DNA from: Acidobacteriota bacterium
GTDB taxonomy: Bacteria > Acidobacteriota > Terriglobia > Terriglobales > SCQP01
Reading direction: 5' to 3'
Length of the DNA stretch: 64,000 nt
NCBI GenBank assembly: GCA_027314025.1
Contig: DAHVCP010000046.1
Coordinates: 107,999-171,998, forward strand
The first letter of the stretch is position 1, and the number at the start of each line of letters is the position of its first letter. Shown in pieces: positions 36,156 through 44,457 of the stretch. The translations under genes were made by a program, and so were the position numbers. The notes below the pieces were generated by a model. That model worked only from the letters and a program-made list of their open reading frames with translations. It was not told where the DNA came from and did not search any database.

Positions 36156-37124
36156 CTAAACCCTGCACGCGGCGGGCAGACGCCGCAGAAAGCGCCGGGC
36201 ATGGGCTACGTCCGCGAGAATCTGTACCTTCAGCGCTTCCGGAGCAGGGAGCCGTTGCTCGTCGCGCAGGCGGTGCAGGAAGCGGACTTCGATTTCGGCG
36301 GGTGTTTCCGGCGGGTTGGCGGGATCTACCTCGAGCAGATGCGTTTCCACCCGGAACGGCGCTGGGCCAGGATTGTCACCGGTGAACGTAGGCCGCAGGC
36401 CACAATTGGTCACCGAGCCCAACCACCGGTCTCCAATGCGGGTCTGGGTGACGTAAACACCGCGGGCGGGAAGGAGTTCGGAATAGTCCGCCAGGTTCAG
36501 CGTGGGAACGGTGAGCCGTCGGCCGATGCCCTCGCCCGCCGATACCGGAACGGCAATGGAAAACCACCGCCCCAGCAGGCGGGCGGCGCGGCCGACGGCG
36601 CCGGCGGCGATATGCCGGCGGATGTGCGAGCTGGAAACCCGCTCGCCGCGCCAGCGCATTTCCGGATGCACCACGACCTGAAAGCCAAATTCTCGTCCCA
36701 GTTCCGCCAGCGTTTCCACATTGCCGGCGTGGCGATGCCCGAACTGGAAGTTAGCGCCCTCGTGAATCGCGGCGGGGGCGAGTCCGCGGACCAGGATCGT
36801 CTCGACGAAGGCACGGGCGGCAAGCTCGGAGAGTTCGCGCGTGAAGGGCAGAACCGCGATGGCGTCCACGCCCGTTTCCGCCAGCAGCTGTAATTTCCGC
36901 GCCGGCGGGGTGATCAGGCGGGGCGCGGCGTCCGGACGCAGCAGGCGCAGGGGATGGGGTTCAAACGTCACGGCCACCGCCGGAACGGCCCGGGCGCGGG
37001 CGGCGGCCACGGCGGCCAGTACGGCTTGATGGCCGCGGTGCACACCGTCGAAGTTTCCGACGCTGATGACGGCGCCGCGCGGAAGGGAGGTGAGCTCGGC
37101 GGCGGATTGGAGGATCTGCGCCAT
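36156..37124 (-). CDS. ribF: Bifunctional riboflavin kinase / FAD synthetase
   Basis: RibF phosphorylates riboflavin to FMN and adenylylates it to FAD. The N-terminal nucleotidyltransferase half has SVGNFDGVHRGHQAVL near 21-36, VTFEPHPLRLL near 52, and VSSSHIRRHIAAG near 162 (adenylyltransferase ISSTxIR-type motif). The C-terminal kinase half shows GEGIGRRLTVPTLNL near 197 (GKxxGxxxxxPT metal site), GVYVTQTRIG, SVTNCGLRPTF near 241 and VETHLLE. The length of 322 is normal. It starts 6 bases after the MBL gene, in an operon with it and DUF1844. Confidence 0.95.
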   Translation of the reverse strand: MAQILQSAAELTSLPRGAVISVGNFDGVHRGHQAVLAAVAAARARAVPAVAVTFEPHPLRLLRPDAAPRLITPPARKLQLLAETGVDAIAVLPFTRELSELAARAFVETILVRGLAPAAIHEGANFQFGHRHAGNVETLAELGREFGFQVVVHPEMRWRGERVSSSHIRRHIAAGAVGRAARLLGRWFSIAVPVSAGEGIGRRLTVPTLNLADYSELLPARGVYVTQTRIGDRWLGSVTNCGLRPTFTGDNPGPAPFRVETHLLEVDPANPPETPAEIEVRFLHRLRDEQRLPAPEALKVQILADVAHARRFLRRLPAACRV

Positions 37125-37130
37125 GCGGCC

Positions 37131-37928
37131 TTATAGCTCCACGTCCAGCTCTAGGCCGTCATAGGCCAAGCGGACGTGATCCGGCAGAGCGGCTTCCGTC
37201 TCCGCGTGCGGCAGATCGTGGCAGATATGGGTAAACAGCGCGCGGCGCGGCGCCAGCTCCCGCACTAGGCGCAGCGAGTTGGCGACGCTGGAATGCGTGG
37301 GATGCGGGCGGTGGCGCAGGGCATCGAGGATCAGCAGGTCCAAGCCCCGCAGGCGTTCCATGGCCGGGGCGGGAAGCTCGCTGAAGTCCGTGACGTAGGC
37401 GTTGCGGCCGAACCGGTAGGCGGTGATCGGCAGGGCGCCGTGCCAGACCTCAATGGGTTCAAAGGCCATGCCGGCGGCGGAAATGGTGGGGCGCGGCGAA
37501 GTCCCCGGCGGGATCTCTTGGGCGGAGATTTGCGGTATGGCGCTGACCTTGTAGTCGTTGGCGAAGACGTATTGGTAGACGCGGCGCAGATCGGCGAGGG
37601 TGCGCGGGTCGGCGTGCATGGGGATGGGGCCGGGGTGGGCGAAGTTCAGTTGGCGCACGTCGTCCAAGCCGAAGATGTGATCCGCGTGGCTGTGGGTGAA
37701 CAAAACGGCGTCCAGGCGGTCCAAGTTCGCCGCCAGCGCCTGGGCGCGGAAATCGGGCGTGGTGTCAATTACCGCTGTCTGTCCCTCATGGCGCAACAGG
37801 ATGCTGGGGCGCAGCCGGCGGTCGCGCGGGTCTTCGGAGCTACAAACCGGGCAATGGCAGCCCAGCATGGGCACCCCGGTCGAGGTGCCGGACCCGAGGA
37901 CGCGCAGCCGGGCGTGGCGCGCAGCCAC
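37131..37928 (-). CDS. MBL-fold metallohydrolase (PhnP-like)
   Basis: This 265-residue protein has a PhnP/lipoate-locus type N-terminus (LGSGTSTGVPMLGCHCPVCS, then SEDPRDRRLRPSILL near 30), where Cys residues bind a structural zinc. Next come the metallo-beta-lactamase motif FTHSHADHIFGLDD near 77-90, AYVTDFSELP near 184, ILDALRHRPHPTHSS near 201 and THICHDLPH near 235. It should be a phosphodiesterase-like hydrolase; the substrate is unknown. GTG 37928 overlaps the DUF1844 stop by one base, which supports this start. Confidence 0.88.
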   Translation of the reverse strand: MAARHARLRVLGSGTSTGVPMLGCHCPVCSSEDPRDRRLRPSILLRHEGQTAVIDTTPDFRAQALAANLDRLDAVLFTHSHADHIFGLDDVRQLNFAHPGPIPMHADPRTLADLRRVYQYVFANDYKVSAIPQISAQEIPPGTSPRPTISAAGMAFEPIEVWHGALPITAYRFGRNAYVTDFSELPAPAMERLRGLDLLILDALRHRPHPTHSSVANSLRLVRELAPRRALFTHICHDLPHAETEAALPDHVRLAYDGLELDVEL

Positions 37929-38467
37929 TATTTTTGGCCCCGGGCGCGGGTCAGCTGGACGTAATAGAGGCGCAGCTCGTAGAGCATTTCCTCCAGGGCG
38001 CGCGCCTCGCCCGGGGTCAGATTGCCGCGCGTTTTGTTTTGCAGCACGCCCATGATCTCGATGGTCTGGCGGGCGGCGGGAAAATCCGGCTCGGGGCGGG
38101 AGATTTCCCCTGGTGCGCTGGCGCCCAATTGAATCATTGCGGACGCGTACAGCGACTCCAGCAGGGCCAGGAACGGCGTCGGCTCTTCCGGCGCCGCGGG
38201 CTCGCCTTCCGCGGCCGGTGGCGGCGGCTCGGCGGCGGGCGACGGGAAGGGAATGGCGCCGCCGGCGGTTTTGGCGCCGCCGCCGGTGTTGGCGGCGGGT
38301 TTGTTACCCGCCGGCGCCGCTGGGGCCTTGGCGGCTGCGCCGAGATCCACCACCCGCGCGGAGTCGTTATCCTCGTCCGGAACCTCCGGGCGGCGTTCGC
38401 CGGCGGAGGTAAAGTGGCGGCGGTCGCTGATGACAATGCTCGGTTCGGGCGTTTCCCGGTCAGACAT
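37928..38467 (-). CDS. DUF1844 protein
   Basis: This 179-residue protein has a charged N-terminus and a Pro/Ala/Gly-rich disordered middle (about 45-95). The conserved helical DUF1844 domain follows at the C-terminus (TPFLALLESLYASAMIQLG, then RQTIEIMGVLQNKTRGNLTP and EEMLYELRLYYVQLTR). DUF1844 proteins are uncharacterised; they are small, usually soluble and common in Acidobacteriota and Deltaproteobacteria. GAGG precedes ATG 38467 and a TATACT box runs 38498 to 38493, so this is likely the promoter of the DUF1844-MBL-ribF operon. Confidence 0.85.
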   Translation of the reverse strand: MSDRETPEPSIVISDRRHFTSAGERRPEVPDEDNDSARVVDLGAAAKAPAAPAGNKPAANTGGGAKTAGGAIPFPSPAAEPPPPAAEGEPAAPEEPTPFLALLESLYASAMIQLGASAPGEISRPEPDFPAARQTIEIMGVLQNKTRGNLTPGEARALEEMLYELRLYYVQLTRARGQK

Positions 38468-38560
38468 GGCGAAAACCGTTCCTCAAACTTTGAGTATAGA
38501 TGAGCCACGGAAAACCGGGCTGCTCGCGGGAGCCGCGCCGCTTTCCAGGGGGCAAAGCAG

Positions 38561-38597
38561 CCGCGGGAAGGCCGCGGAACTCCCCGCCTTCCCGCGG
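38561..38597. repeat. Perfect 12-bp inverted repeat between divergent genes
   Basis: CCGCGGGAAGGC (38561-38572) is exactly complementary to GCCTTCCCGCGG (38586-38597) across 13 bases. It lies in the 246-base gap between the DUF1844 operon and the GH57 gene, where both promoters must be. There is no T-run. An operator or a fragment of a mobile repeat are both possible. Confidence 0.55.
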
Positions 38598-38713
38598 CGC
38601 GCTGAGGAAGGCCGCCGCCCGCCTCCGGCAACGGAAGCGGCGCGGTCCAGCCCGGCGGCCCAACCGCACCGGCCCTGCTGCAACCGCAAAAGAAGGGTTA
38701 GCTTAGAGGCAGC

Positions 38714-40792
38714 ATGGTTTCGCTTGCCCTGGTTTTGCACGCGCATCAGCCGGTGGACAACTTCGATGACGTCATCGAGCACGCCTACGCCAGTTCCTAC
38801 CGGCCGTTTCTCGATGCCGCGGAGGCCCGCCCCTGGCTGCGGTTTACCTTGCATTTCAGTGGTTGGCTGCTGGATTGGCTGGCGGAGCGGCACCCGGAGT
38901 ACGTCGCCCGGCTGCGCGCGCTGCGGGCGGCGGGACGGGTTGAGATGTTGGGCGGTGGCTACTACGAGCCGATCTTGGCCGCCATCCCCGACGCCGATAA
39001 GGAGGAGCAACTAGACCGGCTGCGCGCCTGTGTCGAACGGCATACCGGCGCGGCGCCGCGGGGCATATGGCTGACCGAGCGCGTCTGGGAGCCGGACCTT
39101 CCGGCGCCGCTGGCCGACGCCGGAGTCGAGTTCGCATTGGTGGACGACAGTCACTTGCTGATGGCGGGCTGGGAAGCCGGGCACGTCTACGGATCGTTTC
39201 TTACCGAGCATCGCGGGCGGACGCTGCGCCTGGTCGCGTGTAATCAGTTCCTGCGCGTGGCCCTGCCCTTTCGTCCGGAGCAGGAAGCGCTGCGATTTTT
39301 GGCCGAGATCGCGGCCCAACATCCGGCGCCCGCGGACAGCCCGCTGCTGGCGATGGGCGATGACCTGGAAAAATTCGGTTCCTGGCCCCATACCTATGAG
39401 CACGTCTATCGCGACGGCTGGCTACAGCGCTTTCTGGACGGGCTGGAGGCGCTGGCGGGCCAGGTCGAGACCACGACGGTTACCGACTATCTGCATCTCC
39501 ACCCGCCTTTGGGCTTGGCCTATCTGCCCACGGCGTCCTACCCGGAAATGATGCAATGGGCGCTGCCCATGCCGGCCGCCGAAGAGTTCGGGCGGGCGCG
39601 CGCCGATCCCGCGCTCGCGCCCTTTCACCGCTTTCTGGCCGGGGCGCCATGGCGGAGTTTTCTTGCCAAGTATGACGAAGCCAACGCCATGCACAAGCGG
39701 GCGCTCGACCTCAGCCGGCAGTGGCAGGAGGTGGCGCAACGCCGGCCGAAATCCGACGCGGAACAGGCGCGGGTAGCCGCGGCGCGGACCCATTTGCTGG
39801 CGGCCGAATGCAATGACGCCTATTGGCACGGGCTCTTTGGCGGGCTCTATGCGCCCAACTTGCGCAACAGCGTCTATACCCATCTGCTCGCCGCGGACCG
39901 CTTGTTGGCTACCCTGACCCCGCCGGCGGCCCTGCGGCGCGGGGATTGGGATTGCGACGGCTATGAGGAGATCGAACTGCGTACGCCGCTGCTGCGCGCC
40001 GTGGTCCAGCCGCGCGATGGCGGCAGCATCGCCGAATTCGACTATTTGCCCGCCGACGCGAATTTGCTCAATTCACTGCGGCGCCGGCCCGAGGTCTACC
40101 ATCAGGCGCTGCGCGCGCGGCTGGGCGGCAACCCCGCGGGCTTGCCGGGCGCCGCCACCGAACCCGCCGAGGACATGAGCGGTTGGTTGCAATATGACCG
40201 CTATCCCTGCCACGGTGCACGGGTCTATTGGTTTTCCGCGGATCGGCAGTTTGCGGATTATGTGCGGCTCGGCTTGGAAGAAGACCCTCATTTGGCCGGG
40301 GGCATCTGGCAGGTTGTTGAAGTAGCGCTTGATGGACCGGAGGTGCGCATGGAGGCCGTCGCGGAAGGAGCCCAGCGCCTGGAAAAATCGTTGGGCTTCG
40401 CCGCCCCTACGCCCGACTCCTTCCACTGCCGCCTGCGCTGGCCGGCCGGGGCGCCGGCGGCGGGCGCAAAGCGGCTGGGGATCGAAATGGTATTCAATCT
40501 GTTGGCGCCCGCCGCCCCGGACCGCGGTTGGCGGTTGGGCGAGCACTTGGAGCCGCTGAGTTGGACCGGGGCGCATGTCGGCGAATTCCTGGCGCTGGAA
40601 GACGGATGGCGGAAATGCCGCGTCGAAATGCACGCCCCCGGCGCGGTCGCGTGGTGGGTACGCCCCATTTGGACCGTGTCCCAGTCCGAAGGGGGCGCCC
40701 AACGGGTTTACCAGGGCAGCGCGGCGCTGGCGGTCTGGCCGGAATCAGGCGGAGCGGCGGAAGTGGTGACTCGCGTGCGCGCGCTAGCCTGA
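38714..40792 (+). CDS. GH57 amylase / 4-alpha-glucanotransferase
   Basis: This 692-residue enzyme has the five GH57 regions: HAHQP (9-13), GRVEMLGGGYYEPIL near 78, GIWLTERVWEPDL near 114 (nucleophile Glu), LLAMGDDLEKFGSWP near 211 (acid/base Asp) and LLAAECNDAYWHGLFGGLY near 360. DUF1925/DUF1926-type beta domains follow from about 395, as in the glucanotransferase-alpha-amylase subfamily of Thermococcus and Thermotoga type. It lacks a signal peptide, so it acts on intracellular glucan. AGAGG lies just upstream of the ATG, and a TANNNT box (TAGCTT, 38699-38704) lies nine bases away, so leader type is ambiguous. Confidence 0.93.
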   Translation: MVSLALVLHAHQPVDNFDDVIEHAYASSYRPFLDAAEARPWLRFTLHFSGWLLDWLAERHPEYVARLRALRAAGRVEMLGGGYYEPILAAIPDADKEEQLDRLRACVERHTGAAPRGIWLTERVWEPDLPAPLADAGVEFALVDDSHLLMAGWEAGHVYGSFLTEHRGRTLRLVACNQFLRVALPFRPEQEALRFLAEIAAQHPAPADSPLLAMGDDLEKFGSWPHTYEHVYRDGWLQRFLDGLEALAGQVETTTVTDYLHLHPPLGLAYLPTASYPEMMQWALPMPAAEEFGRARADPALAPFHRFLAGAPWRSFLAKYDEANAMHKRALDLSRQWQEVAQRRPKSDAEQARVAAARTHLLAAECNDAYWHGLFGGLYAPNLRNSVYTHLLAADRLLATLTPPAALRRGDWDCDGYEEIELRTPLLRAVVQPRDGGSIAEFDYLPADANLLNSLRRRPEVYHQALRARLGGNPAGLPGAATEPAEDMSGWLQYDRYPCHGARVYWFSADRQFADYVRLGLEEDPHLAGGIWQVVEVALDGPEVRMEAVAEGAQRLEKSLGFAAPTPDSFHCRLRWPAGAPAAGAKRLGIEMVFNLLAPAAPDRGWRLGEHLEPLSWTGAHVGEFLALEDGWRKCRVEMHAPGAVAWWVRPIWTVSQSEGGAQRVYQGSAALAVWPESGGAAEVVTRVRALA

Positions 40793-40878
40793 GTGCAGTT
40801 GCCGCTAACGTCAAGGCCCGACGCCGCCGTATAAGAAAAAAACCCGCTAAACATGCCCATTCCGTACGCGCAGTCGTG

Positions 40879-40884
40879 TACAAT
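40879..40884 (+). promoter_or_regulatory. -10 element for the HU gene
   Basis: TACAAT lies 35 bases upstream of ATG 40920. This gene also has a strong Shine-Dalgarno sequence, AAGGAGGG (40909-40916), and therefore a normal leader of about 28 bases. No good -35 is visible. Confidence 0.45.
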
Positions 40885-40919
40885 GGCTCCGCTTTCGGTA
40901 AAACCCTTAAGGAGGGTGC

Positions 40920-41216
40920 ATGGCAGGAGCATTGACCAAAACCGCGCTGGTCCGCCAATTGGCGGAGGCGAATGAGATCAGCAATAAAGTGTCCGCCCAG
41001 TATTTGGATTCGCTTGCCGCTTTGGCGGTGAAGGAGACCAAACGGTCGGGCCAATTCACCCTACCCGGACTGGGCAAGTTGGTGAAGCAGCAGCGCAAAG
41101 CCCGTACCGGGCGCAATCCGCAAACCGGGGAAGCCATCAAGATCCCGGCGAAAACCGTGGTGAAGTTCCGCGTCTCGAAGGCCGTCAAGGACGCCATCGC
41201 GCCGCCCAAGAAGTAG
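40920..41216 (+). CDS. hup: HU-family DNA-binding protein
   Basis: This 98-residue histone-like protein bends and compacts DNA as a dimer. The two N-terminal helices (TKTALVRQLAEANEISNKVS, then LDSLAALAVKETKRSG), the turn FTLPGLGKLVKQQRKARTGR with the DNA-intercalating arm RNPQTGEAIKIPAKTVVKFR, and the C-terminal helix KAVKDAIA match HU/IHF throughout. The Ala/Lys-rich start is slightly extended. It has the best Shine-Dalgarno sequence in the window, consistent with high expression, and is followed by a hairpin. Confidence 0.95.
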   Translation: MAGALTKTALVRQLAEANEISNKVSAQYLDSLAALAVKETKRSGQFTLPGLGKLVKQQRKARTGRNPQTGEAIKIPAKTVVKFRVSKAVKDAIAPPKK

Positions 41217-41228
41217 CGCGACGCCCTG

Positions 41229-41250
41229 CGCCGGAGGCTGACCTCCGGCG
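41229..41250. terminator. Hairpin between convergent genes
   Basis: CGCCGGAGG (41229-41237) and CCTCCGGCG (41242-41250) form a perfect nine-base-pair stem with a CTGA loop. It lies between the stops of HU (41216) and the minus-strand gene (41254). There is no T-run, so termination would be by a non-canonical GC hairpin; it could serve both directions. Confidence 0.55.
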
Positions 41251-41253
41251 GCG

Positions 41254-41979
41254 CTAACCACGCTTGGGCGGCGGGGTGGCCTGTGTGCCGGCCGCGCCGC
41301 CCTTTTTCAGCGCCGCGCCTTCCTGCTGCCAGAACCGGTCCGCCAGGCGGCGAATGGCGCTGCGGCGGAACGGCGCCACATCCGCGTGCCCGCTCCACAG
41401 CAATAGTTGCGTGCGGTTGGCAAAGACCTGGAGCGTTTCCGTCCGGCGCAAGCCCCGGCCCTGGGCCGTAATCACCAATAGCCAATCGGCCTCCGCGGGC
41501 GAAAACGCCAAGCGCAGCGGCGAGTGTTTGTGGAGTTCGCTCCAACAGCGGGCCGCCAAGCCGGTGCGGCTGCGATCCCAAATGTAGACGATGGCAGGAC
41601 CGGGGGGCCGCGCCGGGGGTGGTGCAAGCCGCCGCGATCGCCGCGCCAGTCGGGCGGAACCGCGCCGCGGGATGGGTGCGCGCCGGCGGCCGCGGTGGGG
41701 CGTTTCCCGCGCGATCATCGCCAGCAGAATGGCGGGCGTGGCGCCCGCGGCCTGCATGCGCGCCAGGGCGGGCAAGGAAACGTCGAAGCGCACCTGGTGC
41801 GCTTGGCGGATTTTGGCGGCGATCACCGCCGGCGAGAATCCCAACCGCAGCAAGCTGACGATGGCCGCGTTGTTCAGCGGCGTGGCGCGCGCATGGCGCC
41901 GGGCCGCGGCCGGCGCCAGCAAAATCATCGCCAGCACCGGCGCCAAGAGCCGGCGCCGGCATGGGCCCGGCAAGTGCAT
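41254..41979 (-). CDS. Exported protein of unknown function
   Basis: This 241-residue protein has a signal-peptide-like start (basic CRRR, then LLAPVLAMILLAPAAA). The following segment (LNNAAIVSLLRLGFSPAVIA, then FDVSLPALARMQAAGATPAI) has the helix pattern seen in acidobacterial exported proteins: a 'not-yet-active, cannot advance' type repeat of small helical modules. The middle is Arg/Pro-rich and likely disordered. The end is a beta-rich domain (WDRSRTGLAARCWSELH, then ADWLLVITAQGRGLR). ATG 41979 is chosen because GGAG lies six bases upstream; ATG 41994 is the alternative. Function unknown. Confidence 0.65.
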   Translation of the reverse strand: MHLPGPCRRRLLAPVLAMILLAPAAARRHARATPLNNAAIVSLLRLGFSPAVIAAKIRQAHQVRFDVSLPALARMQAAGATPAILLAMIARETPHRGRRRAPIPRRGSARLARRSRRLAPPPARPPGPAIVYIWDRSRTGLAARCWSELHKHSPLRLAFSPAEADWLLVITAQGRGLRRTETLQVFANRTQLLLWSGHADVAPFRRSAIRRLADRFWQQEGAALKKGGAAGTQATPPPKRG

Positions 41980-42135
41980 CCTCAACTCCAGCATGTACAA
42001 TAGGCGTTTCCGCGCCGCGGCGGCCATCCCGTGTTCGTGGGGAGGTTGCGGCGGAGATCGTCCGCTGCGGCACGGCGCCAAGGCGGCGGGAACGCCTCAT
42101 GCAGCGAAACTGCCCCCTGCCGGCGCGAGCGTCCC

Positions 42136-42294
42136 ATGCAGCGTGAACGCATAATCAAACCCGACGGCCGCTATCTGCTGCTGTACGCCTTCCCCACCGC
42201 CGCGCCGCGGGCGAAGGCGGCGCCGTCCGCGCCCTCCCCGCGCCCATCAACGCCGCGGCATGCGCCCGCGCCGCGCCGCCGTCCACCGCGCTAG
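42136..42294 (+). CDS. Possible small protein upstream of galT
   Basis: This is a 52-residue frame starting MQRERIIKPDGRYLLLYAFP, a sensible short beta-rich motif, followed by an Ala/Pro-rich basic tail. Its stop is four bases before the galT ATG, which suggests coupling. No Shine-Dalgarno sequence is evident and no family is recognised. It could be a real leader peptide or small conserved protein, or chance; the first 20 residues are the only protein-like part. Confidence 0.4.
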   Translation: MQRERIIKPDGRYLLLYAFPTAAPRAKAAPSAPSPRPSTPRHAPAPRRRPPR

Positions 42295-42298
42295 GCCG

Positions 42299-43285
42299 AT
42301 GTCCGAGCTCCGTTGGAATCCGTTGCGCGAAGAATGGGTGATCACCGCAACCCAGCGCCAGGACCGAACCTTCCATCCCCCGCCGGGATTTTGCCCGCTG
42401 TGTCCGACGCGGCCGGGGGCGTTTGCGACCGAGATCCCGCGCCCGGAGTTCGAGATCGCCGTCTTCGAGAACAAATTTCCCTCTCTGCGCCGCCAGCCGC
42501 CTCGGCCCGCGCTGCGCGGAACGGCGCTCACGCCGGTGCGGCCGGCGGCGGGAGCCTGCGAGGTGGTGGTGTATTCGCCGCGGCATGAGGGCAGCATGGC
42601 CACGCAGGCGCCGCAACGCATTGCCCAGCTCATCGCCGTATGGCAGGACCGCTTTCAGGAACTCTCGCGCCGGCCGGGCATCCGCTATGTGCTGATCTTC
42701 GAAAACAAAGGCGCCGAGATCGGCGTCACGCTCTCCCATCCGCACGGGCAGATCTACGCGTTTCCCTTCCTGCCGCCGATACCAGCGCGGGAACTAGCGG
42801 CCATGCGGGCGCATTGGCGCCGCCAGGGGCGTTGCTTGCTCTGCGACAGCCTGCGGCGGGAGCGGCGGGAGCGGCGCCGCGTGGTGTTTGAGAACGCGGC
42901 GTTCACCGCCGTGATTCCCTTTTATGCCCGCTATCCCTATGAGGTGCACCTGCTGCCGCGCCGTCACCTGGCCGCGATCACGGATTTGCGGGGCGGGGAA
43001 GCGATGTTGCTGGCGCGCGCTCTGCGGGCGGTGACCGCGGGCTACGACCACTTGTTTGGCTTCCCGCTGCCCTACATCATGCTGCTGCACCAGCGCCCGC
43101 CGGGCAGGGCCGGGGAGCGGTACACGCATCTGCACTTCGAATTTCTGCCGCCGCACCGCACCGCCGACAAGCTGAAGTACCTGGCCGGCTGCGAAAGCGG
43201 CGCCGGCACGTTCATCAACGACACGCTGCCCGAGGAGTGCGCGCCGCGGTTGCGGGCCGCCATCGCTGCGGCGGCCCGGGCATGA
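42299..43285 (+). CDS. galT: Galactose-1-phosphate uridylyltransferase
   Basis: GalT exchanges UMP between UDP-glucose and galactose-1-phosphate in the Leloir pathway. The 328-residue protein starts SELRWNPLREEWVITATQRQ, has zinc cysteines in FCPLCPTRP near 31-40, ENKFPSL near 57 and the catalytic triad SHPHGQIYAFPF near 146-157 (uridylylated His). A second HIT-like half contains CLLCDSLRRE near 181, NAAFTAVIPFYARYPYEVHL near 199 and HLHFEFLPPHR near 279. Its stop overlaps galK (ATGA at 43282). Epimerase and mutarotase genes are not nearby. Confidence 0.94.
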   Translation: MSELRWNPLREEWVITATQRQDRTFHPPPGFCPLCPTRPGAFATEIPRPEFEIAVFENKFPSLRRQPPRPALRGTALTPVRPAAGACEVVVYSPRHEGSMATQAPQRIAQLIAVWQDRFQELSRRPGIRYVLIFENKGAEIGVTLSHPHGQIYAFPFLPPIPARELAAMRAHWRRQGRCLLCDSLRRERRERRRVVFENAAFTAVIPFYARYPYEVHLLPRRHLAAITDLRGGEAMLLARALRAVTAGYDHLFGFPLPYIMLLHQRPPGRAGERYTHLHFEFLPPHRTADKLKYLAGCESGAGTFINDTLPEECAPRLRAAIAAAARA

Positions 43286-44457
43286 GCACCGCGCCCATTT
43301 CGCGCGAGGATGCGGCGGCGGGATTTCGCGGCGCCTTCGGCGGCGCGCCGGACCTGGTGGCGCGCGCCCCGGGCCGCGTCAACCTGATCGGCGAGCACAC
43401 CGACTACAACGACGGGTTGGTCCTGCCCGCGGCGGTTTCGCTGGCAACGTTTGCCGCCGGCCGCCGCCTGCCCGCGCCGGTGTTGCGCCTGGCCAGCCGC
43501 GAATTTCCCGGCGTGGTGGAGGTTCCCTTGGCGGCCCGCCGGCCACGCGGCGACTGGACCGATTACGTCACCGGCACGGCGCGGGCTATGGCGGCGCGGG
43601 GGCTGGCGGTAGCGGGCGCGGAACTGTGGTTCGCCAGTGAGATTCCACCGGGGGCAGGCCTGAGCTCCTCCGCCGCCCTGGAAATCGCGGCTGGGCTCGG
43701 GCTGCTGCGCTTGGCTGGAGACGCGCGGCCGTTACCCGCGCTGAGCTGGGATCTGATCTTGGCCGGCCAGGCGGGGGAGCGGGAATGGGTGGGGGCGAAC
43801 TGCGGCTTCATGGATCAAGCCAGCGCGGTGCTGGCGCGGGCCGGCGCGGCGTTGCTTCTGGACTGCCGCAGCCGGGAAACGGAATACATTCCGCTGCCGG
43901 CGGAGGCGGTCCTGGCGGTGTGCCACACCGGCGTACGTCACGAACTGGCGACTTCGGCGTACAACCAGCGCCGGCGGGAATGCGAGGCGGCTGTGGCCGG
44001 TTTGGCGGCCCATCTGCCGGGTTTGCGCAGCCTGCGCGACGTGAACCCGGAGATGCTGGAGCGCTATGGCGGCGAGATCGATCCGGTCGTGGCGCGGCGG
44101 GCGCGGCATGTGGTGACGGAGAATGCCCGCGTGCCGGCCGCCTGTGCCGCGCTGCGGACGGGGGACTGGCCGCGACTGCGCGCCGTGTTTGCCGCCTCCC
44201 ACGCCAGTCTGCGGGATGATTACGAGGTCAGTTGCCCGGAGCTGGACGCCATGGTGGAGGCGGCCGCCGCGGCGCCGGGATTTCTGGCCGGGCGAATGAC
44301 CGGCGGCGGCTTCGGCGGCTGCACCGTGAACCTGGTCGCCGCGGACTTGGCGCCGGCGTTTGCCGCGGCGGTCACGGCGGATTATCAGGCCCGCATGCAC
44401 CGCCGCGCGCGGGTCTTTCTGCTGGCCACCGCCGGGTCCGCTACAATCGAGCCGTGA
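43282..44457 (+). CDS. galK: Galactokinase
   Basis: GalK phosphorylates galactose to galactose-1-phosphate. In 391 residues it shows the galactose signature GRVNLIGEHTDYNDGLVLP near 29-47, the GHMP ATP loop IPPGAGLSSSAALEIAAGL near 115-133, CGFMDQASAVLA near 174 (catalytic Asp region) and RMTGGGFGGCTVNLV near 334. Length and order are standard. Translational overlap with galT upstream and larB downstream (GTGA at 44454) places the three in one operon. Near its 3' end a TACAAT box may start an internal transcript for larB. Confidence 0.95.
   Translation: MSTAPISREDAAAGFRGAFGGAPDLVARAPGRVNLIGEHTDYNDGLVLPAAVSLATFAAGRRLPAPVLRLASREFPGVVEVPLAARRPRGDWTDYVTGTARAMAARGLAVAGAELWFASEIPPGAGLSSSAALEIAAGLGLLRLAGDARPLPALSWDLILAGQAGEREWVGANCGFMDQASAVLARAGAALLLDCRSRETEYIPLPAEAVLAVCHTGVRHELATSAYNQRRRECEAAVAGLAAHLPGLRSLRDVNPEMLERYGGEIDPVVARRARHVVTENARVPAACAALRTGDWPRLRAVFAASHASLRDDYEVSCPELDAMVEAAAAAPGFLAGRMTGGGFGGCTVNLVAADLAPAFAAAVTADYQARMHRRARVFLLATAGSATIEP
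44442..44447 (+). promoter_or_regulatory. -10 element inside galK, leaderless larB
   Basis: TACAAT in the last codons of galK is followed by six bases and GTG 44454. Because the sequence is also coding, conservation of a -10 here cannot be assumed; it matches the leaderless pattern of the window. Confidence 0.33.
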
